A stretch of DNA of 64,000 nucleotides from Chryseobacterium elymi (GCF_003385495.1 NZ_QNUH01000011.1:110712-174711), one strand, 5' to 3'. Shown: positions 50,456-60,007, numbered from the stretch's first letter. Translations and numbers: made by a program. The notes: generated from the letters alone by a model not told the origin.

Positions 50456-52114
50456 ATGGAAGAAAAATTCCAGCCTGATGTTATTATTGTGGGAACAGGA
50501 TTAGCAGGATTAACTGCTGCTATGGAAATTACCGATGCCGGAAAAAAAGTACTTCTTTTGGATCAGGAAACGGAACAGAATATTGGCGGACAGGCATTCT
50601 GGTCGTTCGGTGGTCTGTTTCTGATCAATTCGCCACAGCAGCGGAAAATGGGAATTAAAGATTCTTATGAACTGGCTCTGCAGGACTGGAAAGGAACAGC
50701 AGGATTTGATCGTCCGGAAGATTACTGGCCCAGAAAATGGGCAGAAGCCTATTTGAAATTCGCAGCCTATGAAAAATATGCTTATGTTTCTAAACTGGGG
50801 ATCAGGTTTATGTTTATGGTAGGTTGGGCCGAACGCGGAGACGGATCAGCAACCGGCCACGGAAATTCCGTACCGCGATTCCATGTCAGCTGGGGAGCCG
50901 GGACAGGAGTTGTGAAGCCTTTTGTAGATAAAGCGTATCAAGCACAGGAAAAAGGGCTTTTACAGATGAAATTCAGATATAGGGTAACAGAACTGATCAT
51001 GGAAAATGGCAAAACGAAAGGTCTAAGAGGTGATATCCTCGAAAATGATGATAAAGAAAGAGGTGCAGCTACCAACAGAAACATAATTTCACAGTTTGAG
51101 TACCACGCATCCCATGTCATCATTGCATCAGGAGGCATAGGAGCCAACCATGAACTTGTGCGGAAGAACTGGCCGGAAAGACTGGGAAAAGCCCCCGAAA
51201 ATATGGTTTGCGGCGTACCTGCGTATGTGGATGGAAAAATGATTGGTATTGCAGAAAATTCCGGTGCACACATTATCAATCCTGACAGGATGTGGCATTA
51301 TACAGAAGGAATAGAAAACTGGAGCCCCATATGGCCGAAACATGGCATCAGAATACTGCCTGGCCCATCCTCCTTATGGTTTGATGCTAAAGGAAACCGC
51401 TTTCCCGCTCCTTTCCTGCCGGGGTTTGACACCCTGGGGACTCTGAAGCATATACAGGAAACAGGATTTTCTTACTCCTGGTTTATCCTGACCCAAAAAA
51501 TCATTAAAAAAGAATTTGCTCTCTCCGGGTCAGAACAGAACCCGGATATTACCAATAAGGATTATGTTCTTTTTCTGAGAAGAATTTTTGGAAAAAAAGC
51601 TCCGGGACCTGTGGAGGCTTTTAAAGAACATGGAAAAGACTTTATTGTTTCTGATGATCTGAAAACCTTGGTGAAAAAGATGAATCTGCTGTCTGGCACT
51701 CACCTTTTAGATTACGAGAAAATTAAAGCCCAGATAGAAGCCAGAGACAGGGAGCTGGATAATAAATATTCAAAAGATACCCAGGTCAATTATATCAGGA
51801 ATACAAGAAATTATTTAGGGGATAAACTTGGCCGGGTTGCAGCCCCTCATAAAATATTAGACCCTAAGAATGGCCCTCTGATCGCTGTACGTCTCAATAT
51901 TCTTACCCGGAAAACTTTGGGTGGCATTAAAACGAATCTTAACGGACAGGTTTTAAGAGATGATGATACGGTTATTGAAGGACTTTACGCGGCAGGAGAA
52001 GCGGCGGGCTTTGGCGGCGGGGGAATGCATGGCTACCGTGCGCTGGAAGGAACATTTCTTGGAGGCTGTATTTTTTCAGGAATGAAAGCCGGAAAATATA
52101 TAGCAGGACTTTAA
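50456..52114 (+). CDS. FAD-binding dehydrogenase (fumarate reductase/KsdD-type flavoprotein)
   Basis: A 552-residue flavoprotein. N-terminal Rossmann motif VIIVGTGLAGLTAAMEI and IGGQAFWSFGGLFLIN; the C-terminus has GLYAAGEAAGFGGGGMHGYR and LGGCIFSGMKAGKYIAG, the FAD-binding ending of the family. It resembles ketosteroid 1-dehydrogenase-like and fumarate-reductase-like proteins of about 550 residues, but the substrate is unknown. Start ATG at 50456; followed 80 bp later by an SDR gene, perhaps one unit. Confidence 0.88.
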   Translation: MEEKFQPDVIIVGTGLAGLTAAMEITDAGKKVLLLDQETEQNIGGQAFWSFGGLFLINSPQQRKMGIKDSYELALQDWKGTAGFDRPEDYWPRKWAEAYLKFAAYEKYAYVSKLGIRFMFMVGWAERGDGSATGHGNSVPRFHVSWGAGTGVVKPFVDKAYQAQEKGLLQMKFRYRVTELIMENGKTKGLRGDILENDDKERGAATNRNIISQFEYHASHVIIASGGIGANHELVRKNWPERLGKAPENMVCGVPAYVDGKMIGIAENSGAHIINPDRMWHYTEGIENWSPIWPKHGIRILPGPSSLWFDAKGNRFPAPFLPGFDTLGTLKHIQETGFSYSWFILTQKIIKKEFALSGSEQNPDITNKDYVLFLRRIFGKKAPGPVEAFKEHGKDFIVSDDLKTLVKKMNLLSGTHLLDYEKIKAQIEARDRELDNKYSKDTQVNYIRNTRNYLGDKLGRVAAPHKILDPKNGPLIAVRLNILTRKTLGGIKTNLNGQVLRDDDTVIEGLYAAGEAAGFGGGGMHGYRALEGTFLGGCIFSGMKAGKYIAGL

Positions 52115-52194
52115 AATTTCAGCAAATGAATCCTTCTTTGAAACTGAATAGTAAATTTTAAGATCAGGGGTAAAATATTAAATAAAAAACAAAA

Positions 52195-52998
52195 GTGAGT
52201 AATTATTTTGATCATAAAGTAGTTTGGGTAACAGGGGCTTCGTCTGGAATCGGGGAAGCTCTGGTGAAAGAACTGGCAGTAAAAAGCAGTGCGAAAATTA
52301 TCCTTTCATCCAGAAATAAAGATCAATTGAATGCCGTGGCTCAAAAGGCCGGACTTGAAGCAAACCGTTTTTTTGTACTGCCTTTGGACCTGGAAGACTA
52401 TAAAAAAATGCCGGATGTTGTGGAAGAAGCTGTAGAAAAATTCGGAAAGATTGATATTCTGATCAATAATGCAGGACTGTCTCAGCGTTCTCTGGCCATG
52501 GAAACTGACATAGAAGTTGATAAACGTTTAATGGATATTGATTTTATAGGAACCGTGGCTCTTACAAAATCTGTGCTTCCCTATATGATCAGGGATGGTG
52601 GCGGACATATTGCTGTAGTTTCCAGTCTGATGGGCGTTTTTGGAGCTCCGATGCGAAGCAGTTATGCGGCGGCAAAACATGCACTTCACGGCTTTTTTGA
52701 TTCGCTGCGTGCTGAATTATATACGAAAAAAATTACAGTGACCATCATCTGTCCCGGCTTTGTACAGACCAATATTTCTATTAATGCCCTGACGGGTAAC
52801 GGCTCTCTGCAGGGAACAATGGACGATGCCACGAGCAAAGGAATGCCCGCAGATGTGTTTGCAGGAAAAATGCTAGCGGCTATTGAAAAAAAGAAAAACC
52901 AGGCATCTATTGGCGGCCAGGAAGTAATGGGAACTTATCTTAAAAGGTTCTTCCCTTCCCTTCTGGCTAAGATCGTCCGTAAGGCAAAAGTGGTGTAG
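52195..52998 (+). CDS. Short-chain dehydrogenase/reductase (SDR)
   Basis: A 267-residue classical SDR with GTG start. VWVTGASSGIGEALVKEL (TGxxxGIG), DILINNAGLSQRS (NNAG), VVSSLMGVFG (catalytic Ser) and SSYAAAKHALHGFF (YxxxK) are intact. SDRs of this kind reduce carbonyls with NAD(P)H. The preceding FAD dehydrogenase suggests a shared redox pathway. A terminator follows. Confidence 0.92.
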   Translation: MSNYFDHKVVWVTGASSGIGEALVKELAVKSSAKIILSSRNKDQLNAVAQKAGLEANRFFVLPLDLEDYKKMPDVVEEAVEKFGKIDILINNAGLSQRSLAMETDIEVDKRLMDIDFIGTVALTKSVLPYMIRDGGGHIAVVSSLMGVFGAPMRSSYAAAKHALHGFFDSLRAELYTKKITVTIICPGFVQTNISINALTGNGSLQGTMDDATSKGMPADVFAGKMLAAIEKKKNQASIGGQEVMGTYLKRFFPSLLAKIVRKAKVV

Positions 52999-53006
52999 AA
53001 ATATCC

Positions 53007-53036
53007 AAAAACCTCCCGTAAAGAGAGGTTTTTTTT
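53007..53036. terminator. Terminator after the SDR gene, between convergent genes
   Basis: Stem AAAAACCTC / GAGGTTTTT with a 9-base loop and T runs, 8 bp after the SDR stop and before the convergent aldo/keto reductase end. Confidence 0.85.
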
Positions 53037-53055
53037 ATATCAGATTTTATTATTT

Positions 53056-54048
53056 TCAAAATCCAGGAACCTGCGCCTTTTCATAGATCAGGCCTTCAGA
53101 TTTCAGTTCGTTCCAAAAATCAGCCGGAATGTTGGCATTAAGGCCTTCCAAATTATCTTTAACCTGTTCCGGTCTGCTGGCTCCGGGAATAATAGAAGCA
53201 AATTCATCTGAAGCCAAAACGAAATGAAGCGCAGCATGTATAATATCTGTATTGTATTTTTGAGCAATAGCAGCTATTGCAGTACGTTTTTCGGCCATTC
53301 CTTTTGGAATTACATCCTTATAATTGTACCTTTCTTTTCCCGCAATATATCCGGAATTGTATCCGGCACCGGAAACCAGTTTTACACCGGCTTTTTTAAC
53401 AGCAGGCAACAGTCTGTCAACAGCATCTTCATGTTCCAGCATCGAATATTGTGTGGCAGAAAGACAAATGTCAGGATCAGCAGAATTAATACAGTCTAAA
53501 ATAGGTTCAATTTTGTTGACACCCATTCCCCATGCCTTGATCACTCCCTGGTCCCGAAGCTCAGAAAGAACTTTAAACGCTCCTTTCTTTGCTTGCTCCA
53601 AAAAATAAGGATAGCGGTCCCCTACTTGGTCTTCAGAAAGATCATGAATGTAAACGATATCTATATAATCCAGTCCTGTTCTCTGCAGGCTGCTTTCAAT
53701 AGACTTTTTGACTCCGTCTGCTGTATAATCGTGTTTAAAATCGTAATTAAGTGGCTTCTTCCACATCGTAGGCGGGACTTCTGATTCAGGAACTTCATGA
53801 AACAGTCTTCCAACTTTTGTTGAAAATATAAAATCGCTCCTGTCTTTGTCTTTCAGAAAGTGGCCGAATCTTCTTTCACTTTTTGTAAGGCCATACCAGG
53901 GAGATGTATCATAATAACGGATTTCCAGATCCCAGGCGGTCTGAAGTATTTTATAAGACTCTTCATCACTTATATTTTCGAAGGCAGTTCCTATCGCCAC
54001 CCCGCCTATTCCTAACCTGTGCTTTTCTGTTAAAACATCTGTTTTCAT
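53056..54048 (-). CDS. Aldo/keto reductase (D-threo-aldose dehydrogenase-like)
   Basis: A 330-residue TIM-barrel NADP-dependent oxidoreductase. Catalytic set: IRYYDTSPWYGLTKSERRFG (Asp and Tyr), FSTKVGRLF (Lys) and DYIDIVYIHDLS (His). The DTSPWYG-x-SE-x-x-G pattern is that of the sugar dehydrogenase subgroup (L-fucose/D-threo-aldose dehydrogenase). C-terminal IIPGASRPEQVKDNL. Substrate not fixed by sequence. Start ATG at 54048. Confidence 0.9.
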   Translation of the reverse strand: MKTDVLTEKHRLGIGGVAIGTAFENISDEESYKILQTAWDLEIRYYDTSPWYGLTKSERRFGHFLKDKDRSDFIFSTKVGRLFHEVPESEVPPTMWKKPLNYDFKHDYTADGVKKSIESSLQRTGLDYIDIVYIHDLSEDQVGDRYPYFLEQAKKGAFKVLSELRDQGVIKAWGMGVNKIEPILDCINSADPDICLSATQYSMLEHEDAVDRLLPAVKKAGVKLVSGAGYNSGYIAGKERYNYKDVIPKGMAEKRTAIAAIAQKYNTDIIHAALHFVLASDEFASIIPGASRPEQVKDNLEGLNANIPADFWNELKSEGLIYEKAQVPGF

Positions 54049-54115
54049 ATGATTGTATTTAAGTGTTGGTGATAAATAAATGCAAACATCGTGCAGAGAA
54101 GACTAAAGGATATAT

Positions 54116-54145
54116 AAAATCACCCCGAATGAGAGGTGATTTTTT
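54116..54145. terminator. Terminator after the secreted paralogue cluster
   Basis: Stem AAAATCACC / GGTGATTTT with a 10-base loop, between the end of the three-gene minus-strand run and the aldo/keto reductase start. Confidence 0.75.
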
Positions 54146-54185
54146 GCTTTCCTGATATAATTATTGTTTTAGACAGAAAATGAAA

Positions 54186-55079
54186 TTACTGCTCAACAAT
54201 TGTTAAAACATTATAGCCTCCTGTGTTAAGAAGAGGACGTTTGTCCGGGTCCCACGATACATTGATCCATACAAAAGGTCTTAGTTTATCACCTGCATTC
54301 AGATACAGGCTCGCGGTACATGCAGATCCTACGATCACAGCATTCGGAGCGTTTCCTGTGTCCTGAGGATAGCCGTTATTGGTTTTTATCCTCTGTATAA
54401 CCGCATTGGAAGAGTTTCTTACCTCCCAGATTGCTTCCGTCTGGTTCTGTCCAGAACTGGTATTAACCTGATTGGGTGCAAGGGCAAAAGTAAAAGTTGC
54501 ATAATATACGCCCGATCTCGGAGCAATAAATTCCCCTGTGGCGGGATCAAAATTAGTTCTTGGCTGTCCGGAATCCGAATCCAGTTTTTCTGTCCATGAA
54601 GTAAGATAAGCAGAAGATCTTCCGGGGATTCCATCTGTGTAATTTCCTATGGGCCACAAACCGGTTTCAAATACCGTGGAATTATTATTGGTTTTTTCAG
54701 CCATCACCACAATTCTTGGCTTTCCGTATGGAAGAATAGGAACCCATACCGTTCCGTCAGAATATTCTATATAACCCTGAACGCCGATGGCTGGACTCGG
54801 ATTGTAACGCATAGCTCCTGCTCCCGCCTCGGCTGCGGTTTGATTGGTCATTCCTATAGCCATAGAACCGTTGGCCCCGTTTCTTAGGTCAATCGCCATT
54901 TTTGGAGCAGCTACCCCAACCCCTATTTTTCCGGTTTTATCAATAATGAATTTTTCAGTTGTATTAATTTCAATGGAATTGGCAGGATTTGGATTATTAA
55001 TACCAATACCTATCTGAGCTAAAAATAAATTTGAGAGCCCCAGACCCATGAATAATATATATTTTTTATTTAATTTCAT
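54186..55079 (-). CDS. Secreted paralogue A with C1q-like C-terminal domain
   Basis: A 297-residue exported protein; signal KLNKKYILFMGLGLSNLFLA. Residues about 20-110 carry the tail-fibre-like text GIGINNPNPANSIEIN, KIGVGVAAPKMAIDLR and QTAAEAGAGAMRYNP, then YIEYSDGTVWVPILP. Residues about 155-297 look like a C1q/TNF-type jelly roll (FDPATGEFIAPRSGVYYATF, ASLYLNAGDKLRPFVW, ending GGYNVLTIVEQ). Most divergent of three tandem paralogues; likely surface-exposed or secreted. Function unknown. Confidence 0.72.
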   Translation of the reverse strand: MKLNKKYILFMGLGLSNLFLAQIGIGINNPNPANSIEINTTEKFIIDKTGKIGVGVAAPKMAIDLRNGANGSMAIGMTNQTAAEAGAGAMRYNPSPAIGVQGYIEYSDGTVWVPILPYGKPRIVVMAEKTNNNSTVFETGLWPIGNYTDGIPGRSSAYLTSWTEKLDSDSGQPRTNFDPATGEFIAPRSGVYYATFTFALAPNQVNTSSGQNQTEAIWEVRNSSNAVIQRIKTNNGYPQDTGNAPNAVIVGSACTASLYLNAGDKLRPFVWINVSWDPDKRPLLNTGGYNVLTIVEQ

Positions 55080-55090
55080 CTTTGTTAGTT

Positions 55091-55915
55091 TTATAATTCG
55101 TAAACGCTGATACTATTATTGGTGCCGGTATTGGCTGTATTTATACTTTTGTTGCTTCCGAAATTGTGGAATACTTTAAATTGGATGGAATCACCCGGAG
55201 ACAAATTGAAAATTGCTGTACAGTTACCCCCGACAATATTATTCACCGTATTAACGTCCCATGCCGGATATGAATTTACACTTCTGTACGTCTGGATATT
55301 ATTAGTGGCTGTATTACTTTCAATAATGGTTTCTATCCGTGAGTTCTGGGCGATATTCCCCTCAGCTAAGGTAATATTGAATGAAACGATGTAAAATCCT
55401 TTTCTTGGTGCATAAAAAGTGGTACCATTGAAATTGGATTGGGAATCTGTAACTACGGTCCATCCATTTACCAGAGTTGTGGTATTATTTGTTAGGGTAA
55501 GCGCACTGCTTTTATTGGCCAGTACCACTGCTTTAGGTGGTAAGGTCATCGGAAGGTTGTGCCAGGATACACCGTCAGAATACTGAATAATATTTCCGGT
55601 ACTGTAACGGATGGCACCACCACCTGCTTCTGCTGCAGTCTGTGAACTTGTCCCCAATCCGATAATCCCTTTCTGGTCGGCAGAGCGGACATCTACTTTT
55701 GTTTTGGGATTTAGCAATCCCACTCCTAGTTTACCATCTGAGGTTACTACAACATCATTTAATATCTGAGGGGCAGAAGGCGGTACACTGCTGTTATCTT
55801 TTGCACCGTCTACATGAAAAGCCTGCATTGGATCTTTGGTGAATAAACCTGTCTGTGCCTGTATAGAGAATGACAGAAAAAAGACCAGTAATGGATATAA
55901 ATTTTTAATTTTCAT
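55091..55915 (-). CDS. Secreted paralogue B with C1q-like C-terminal domain
   Basis: A 274-residue exported protein; signal KIKNLYPLLVFFLSFSIQAQ. N-terminal repeat text AFHVDGAKDNSS, KLGVGLLNPKTKVDVRSADQ and SSQTAAEAGGGAIRYSTG, then a jelly-roll-like C-terminal half with TFYAPRKGFYIVSFNITL, FNLSPGDSIQFKVFHNFG and a closing hydrophobic strand. Gap to paralogue A is 11 bp and to C 12 bp, so the three form one transcript. Confidence 0.72.
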   Translation of the reverse strand: MKIKNLYPLLVFFLSFSIQAQTGLFTKDPMQAFHVDGAKDNSSVPPSAPQILNDVVVTSDGKLGVGLLNPKTKVDVRSADQKGIIGLGTSSQTAAEAGGGAIRYSTGNIIQYSDGVSWHNLPMTLPPKAVVLANKSSALTLTNNTTTLVNGWTVVTDSQSNFNGTTFYAPRKGFYIVSFNITLAEGNIAQNSRIETIIESNTATNNIQTYRSVNSYPAWDVNTVNNIVGGNCTAIFNLSPGDSIQFKVFHNFGSNKSINTANTGTNNSISVYEL

Positions 55916-55927
55916 TTTGTGTATTTT

Positions 55928-56755
55928 TTAATTTTCAATAATGGTCATATTGTTAAAACCAGCATCCGGATGGGTCCAGTCTGCATTTGCTCTTAAAGCT
56001 CTTGGTCCGGATCCTGTAATGTTTTGATTAAGCTGTGGCCGTACAGTCTGGTTGGCAGTCAGGCTTATTGTAATGGTGGCAGAACCTCCTACCTGGACAT
56101 CTTCATTGCTGCGGGCAAAAGTCTTGTAAGAACGTGCAAGGATAGCTGCAGTCGTTGGGCTGTAAAACTGGCTGGTGACTTCAGAAGAATTGACTATTGG
56201 TCCGGAAATAAAATTATACGTCATCAAAAATGTATAAACTCCGGTTCTCGGAGCCGTAAAAATTCCTGTAAGAGGATCAAAACTGTTGGAAAGATCTCTT
56301 ATCTCATCCCATCCTGTAATATTTACATCAGTATTGTAAGGAACCGAGAACGCACTTGTCAGTCTGGCAACCACTACAGCTTTAGTAGGCAGGATAATTG
56401 CTGCTTCCCAGATATTCCCGTCAGATACTTGAAATTTTGCCTGAGTCGGTTCATATCTCACGGCTCCTGCTCCCGCTGCGCTCGCTGTCATAGTTGTTGA
56501 GCCCAATCCAACAGCATTCTGAAGTCCTGCTGAACGCATATCAAGCTTTACTACTGGATTTGAAACGCCCGCTCCTACAAAACCGGTATTAGTGACAATA
56601 AAGTCATTACTGATTTGTGCGGGAGTGGCTGATGCTGTATTGTCTTTTGCACCGTCAACATGCAAAATTCCCAGTGGATTACTGGTACTAATTCCTATCT
56701 GTGCATTCACGAGAGATGATGCAATAAAAGCTAGAGATAGCAATTTTTTTTTCAT
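55928..56755 (-). CDS. Secreted paralogue C with C1q-like C-terminal domain
   Basis: A 275-residue exported protein, first gene of the tandem triplet; signal KKKLLSLAFIASSLVNAQ. HVDGAKDNTAS, KLDMRSAGLQNAVGLGSTTM and GAGAVRYEPTQAKFQVSDGN match paralogue B. The C-terminal half (FDPLTGIFTAPRTGVYTFLM, ITISLTANQTVRPQLN, closing GFNNMTIIEN) has the strand pattern of a C1q fold. About 250 AT-rich bases upstream show no clear -7 box. Confidence 0.72.
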   Translation of the reverse strand: MKKKLLSLAFIASSLVNAQIGISTSNPLGILHVDGAKDNTASATPAQISNDFIVTNTGFVGAGVSNPVVKLDMRSAGLQNAVGLGSTTMTASAAGAGAVRYEPTQAKFQVSDGNIWEAAIILPTKAVVVARLTSAFSVPYNTDVNITGWDEIRDLSNSFDPLTGIFTAPRTGVYTFLMTYNFISGPIVNSSEVTSQFYSPTTAAILARSYKTFARSNEDVQVGGSATITISLTANQTVRPQLNQNITGSGPRALRANADWTHPDAGFNNMTIIEN

Positions 56756-57004
56756 TTGAATTGTGTTTTTAAGATGTCAGGATTTAGTGAAACTTCTGAT
56801 ATAAAAATGTTTATTAACAAATTTGATTTCAAAATGCAAATTTAGGTTTTCTTAGCTAATGCTTAATACAAAAATTGGCAAATTCTTTCAAAATATAAAA
56901 TATATGGTGTAATATTTACTGAAAAAAACACATTGATTTTATATTATAAATATTTGACAAACAAGTGGTTACATTTTAAAATATACTTTATATACTGTAT
57001 TCTG
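56756..57004. other. AT-rich upstream region of the paralogue cluster
   Basis: About 250 bases, extremely AT-rich, no gene. Expected site of the cluster promoter; a TATATTTTG-like string on the minus strand near 56890 is one base longer than the -7 consensus. Confidence 0.35.
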
Positions 57005-57328
57005 TTAAATAAGTTTCTTTTTCCAATTAGCAACCGTATTTCTGCTTAATTTAAAATGCCGGGCCAGTTGTGCATTATTGTATCCATACTTTTTCTGGTA
57101 ATTTAGTATTTCAAGAATCGTTTGCTTATCATAAAAGCGATGTTTCTGGTTAAAAATAAAGGTGTTTTTATCTTCCTTATCCGTAAGAATGCTGCTGCAA
57201 GCGATAACATCCAGTATGGACAAAGTCTTTTTAGAGAGTATGTTTTTACATGCTTCCTTTCTATCAGGATATTTTTCATTGATAAGGTCCGTATAGATTC
57301 TTTTGTAATTCGGAATATTATTTTTCAT
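57005..57328 (-). CDS. HTH protein of the Bacteroidota multi-copy pair (downstream member)
   Basis: A 107-residue protein. N-terminal region NYKRIYTDLINEKYPDRKEA; C-terminal helix-turn-helix KKYGYNNAQLARHFKLSRNT followed by VANWKKKLI, a transposase-like (homeodomain-type) HTH. It lies 7 bp after its partner gene, also HTH. Paired genes of this type are scattered in many copies in Chryseobacterium and Elizabethkingia as remembered. Whether they are regulators or relics of mobile elements is not settled. Confidence 0.65.
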   Translation of the reverse strand: MKNNIPNYKRIYTDLINEKYPDRKEACKNILSKKTLSILDVIACSSILTDKEDKNTFIFNQKHRFYDKQTILEILNYQKKYGYNNAQLARHFKLSRNTVANWKKKLI

Positions 57329-57335
57329 TATGCTT

Positions 57336-57770
57336 TTATTTATTGATCATATCATATTTATGCAGCCATTTATAGAGTGTGCTTTTGGGAATTTTATATT
57401 CAGAAATTACACTGGATTTCGTCATTTCCCCTTTTCTGATCTTCTGCAGAACAAATTCTACAATCTCTTTGGTGTAAAGGCTCTTACGAAAATCCGGGAG
57501 TAGATTATCTGTTTTTTTCTTTTGAATATAATCCATAGAAGACTGTGGAGAATACAAAATCAGGTGTTGAGAATACAGTCTGAAGAAATCATACTGAAGA
57601 AGCTTGGACCAACGTAACAGAAGTTCTGTGCCAATTCCGGGAGATTCATACATTTTTATGATATCTTCCTCACTGCAGTTCAGGAATTTGCATATTCGGT
57701 GTATTTCTATGTCGCTTTTAGTAACCTTTTCTTTTATCATTGATCCAATGTGCAGGTTTTTTAGATCCAT
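57336..57770 (-). CDS. HTH protein of the Bacteroidota multi-copy pair (upstream member)
   Basis: A 144-residue protein with two HTH regions. Residues about 8-65, HIGSMIKEKVTKSDIEIHRI and CSEEDIIKMYESPGIGTELL, look XRE-like; then RWSKLLQYDFFRLYSQHLIL, the strongest signature of this family; the C-terminal part IRKGEMTKSSVISEYKIPKS TLYKWLHKY is a transposase-type HTH. It starts the pair and may control the secreted paralogues just downstream (a 250-bp gap). Confidence 0.7.
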   Translation of the reverse strand: MDLKNLHIGSMIKEKVTKSDIEIHRICKFLNCSEEDIIKMYESPGIGTELLLRWSKLLQYDFFRLYSQHLILYSPQSSMDYIQKKKTDNLLPDFRKSLYTKEIVEFVLQKIRKGEMTKSSVISEYKIPKSTLYKWLHKYDMINK

Positions 57771-58175
57771 ATCTTTTAAATTGTTTGTGTTTATATAAAT
57801 TACAGGATAATCTTCAGTGATTGGAATAGAGATATGAAGAAAAGTAATACGATAAATTTATCATTGAAGGAAATTAGAAACCTTACAAAATTATTGCTTT
57901 TCATATGTGTGTTTTAAATAATGAATTACAATAATAGAACTTTGGCTGGGTATGAAAAAGCTTAATACGAAATGATTTCCGAAAAAATGCAGGGTATTTA
58001 CAGCTGTTTTTATGAAGATAAACAATCAGGATTTGAAGCGGTTATTTAAATTTAAATTATTTAAAATCAGTTGATTGAAAAATTTAATTAACTATGTAAA
58101 TTCTGAAAAACTAACACTATTATTATAAAATTATCATTAATATTGTACTTAATTTGCTGTTTCAAAAAACACACA
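57771..58175. other. Intergenic region between divergent genes
   Basis: About 405 AT-rich bases between the HTH pair and the TPR-AraC regulator. No ORF, RNA structure or firm promoter motif recognised; two divergent promoters are expected here. Confidence 0.4.
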
Positions 58176-59774
58176 ATGAAAAACACCGTTTTACTTCTAT
58201 TCTGCTTGATTTCCGGACTTTTACATGCTCAGTTGAGTTCCGTATCTCCTACAAATTCAGAAATTGATTCTGAAATTATCCGGGCTGAAGAGCTGTCTAA
58301 GAGCAATCCTGCAAAATCAATAGAACTTTCGAATGAGATCTACCGTGCCTCTAAAAAGACAGGCTATAAAAAAGGGCTTCTGGAAAGCACTTCTATCCTC
58401 ATGGCCAGATATTATGACGCAGGAAATCATAAAAAAGTGATTGATCTCAGCACAGAAGCTGAAAAACTTGCTCTGGATGTAAAAGATAATGTAAAACTGG
58501 CCAACATTTACAGGTTAAGAGCTTCATCTTATACAGAACTGGGATTTAATAATGAAAGTATCAGAGAATTTAGAAAGGCATTAAAAATATCTGAAAAAGT
58601 ATTACCTGAAGATAGGAAAAATTATCTGGAAGCTCTTATTTATACAGGAATTAGTTCGTATTTAGCCCATGTAAACGCACCGTTGGATTCTATAATACAT
58701 TACCAGAAAAAATGTTTGGAAAGTGCAGTTCATATTGGGGACAGCAAAAATTATAGGTCAAAAAAATATCATCTTCTTGCCCTGTCCTATATGAATTTAG
58801 GGATGACAAGTGTTGCTTCCAGCCGGATCAACGATGCTGAGAATTATTTTGAAATGGCATTGAAAATATGTCAAAATAAAAATTACGGTGTACCGAATAA
58901 TCTTGAAATAAGTGTACTTAACGAATATGCATGGCTGTATTATGACCAAAAAAAGTATGGTCTGGCAGTACAATACGCAGAAAAGGCCGAACAGTTGGAA
59001 AAAGTAATGAGCATACCTTATCTCCGTAGAGATATTTATGAAGTTAACTTTAAATCTTATGTAGAGCTTGGAGAAAAGGAAGTTTCAAAAAAGTATATGA
59101 ATCTCTACACGAAACTGAATGACAGCCTCGTTAACGAAGAGAAGAAAGCCATTAATACTCCCGTAAGAAAGATGATGGATCAGCAGGGAAAAGTTCATAC
59201 CGAGGATATTCAGAAGATGCTGATGACTGTCTTTATTTTTATTATACTTCTTGTGGCAGGTGGCCTATTTTTCTGGAAAAGAAATCAGAGAAAACTTCAT
59301 GAAAGTTATGAAAAAGTCATTAATAACCTTAAAAAGGCCCATGATCTTCCGGCACAAAATTTACAGCTGGAAATAGCTTCTGAGAAAAGCATTAATATCA
59401 CTGACGAAACTCTAAAAATGATCCTGACCAAACTGGAAAAATTTGAAAAATCACAAAAATTCATTAAAAAAGATCTGAGCCTTACTTCCCTGGCCAATGA
59501 CCTGAATACCAATACCAGATACCTTTCAGAAATCATCAAACAGTATAAAGGAAACAGCTACAGTAACTACATCAACGGCCTCAGGATCAACTATATTACC
59601 AATAAGCTATATGAAAATCACATTTACCGGGAATATAAGATCAGCTATCTGGCTGAAGCCTGCGGATTTTCGTCGAGAGAAGTTTTTGCAGTAATTTTCA
59701 AGAAAGAAACCGGAGTAAGTCCCTCCTATTTCATCAATAATCTGAAAAAAGATAATCTGGAATCGACTTCTTAA
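58176..59774 (+). CDS. TPR - transmembrane - AraC one-component regulator
   Basis: About 532 residues from ATG at 58176 (the frame is open to 58143). Signal peptide KNTVLLLFCLISGLLHAQ, then periplasmic TPR-type helices (residues about 30-330; e.g. NIYRLRASSYTELGFNNESI), one transmembrane helix near 348-366 (MLMTVFIFIILLVAGGLFFW), and a C-terminal cytosolic AraC domain (LTSLANDLNTNTRYLSEIIK near 440, ISYLAEACGFSSREVFAVIF near 500). Senses something in the periplasm and binds DNA directly; ligand and targets unknown. Common architecture in Chryseobacterium. Confidence 0.9.
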   Translation: MKNTVLLLFCLISGLLHAQLSSVSPTNSEIDSEIIRAEELSKSNPAKSIELSNEIYRASKKTGYKKGLLESTSILMARYYDAGNHKKVIDLSTEAEKLALDVKDNVKLANIYRLRASSYTELGFNNESIREFRKALKISEKVLPEDRKNYLEALIYTGISSYLAHVNAPLDSIIHYQKKCLESAVHIGDSKNYRSKKYHLLALSYMNLGMTSVASSRINDAENYFEMALKICQNKNYGVPNNLEISVLNEYAWLYYDQKKYGLAVQYAEKAEQLEKVMSIPYLRRDIYEVNFKSYVELGEKEVSKKYMNLYTKLNDSLVNEEKKAINTPVRKMMDQQGKVHTEDIQKMLMTVFIFIILLVAGGLFFWKRNQRKLHESYEKVINNLKKAHDLPAQNLQLEIASEKSINITDETLKMILTKLEKFEKSQKFIKKDLSLTSLANDLNTNTRYLSEIIKQYKGNSYSNYINGLRINYITNKLYENHIYREYKISYLAEACGFSSREVFAVIFKKETGVSPSYFINNLKKDNLESTS

Positions 59775-60007
59775 AATTTTACAGTGCTTTTAAATTAATA
59801 TGATTAAAGAATACCTGAAATTTCCGGATGAATCTTCACTTGTAAGATGGAATTAAAATTTATTAGAAATATTTATAATGGTATAACTTATTGAATTTTA
59901 TTATTATAGCTTGAGCCTTAACGCTTTTTCAGTAATCTATGACCAGACATTTATAAAGATATTTCATAAATTTACGAAACCATTACGGTTTTAAAATTGG
60001 TTTCCAA

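Noticed and set aside
56024..56500. 158-codon open frame on the plus strand
   Set aside because: Antisense shadow of secreted paralogue C; Ser/Cys/Arg-rich nonsense composition.
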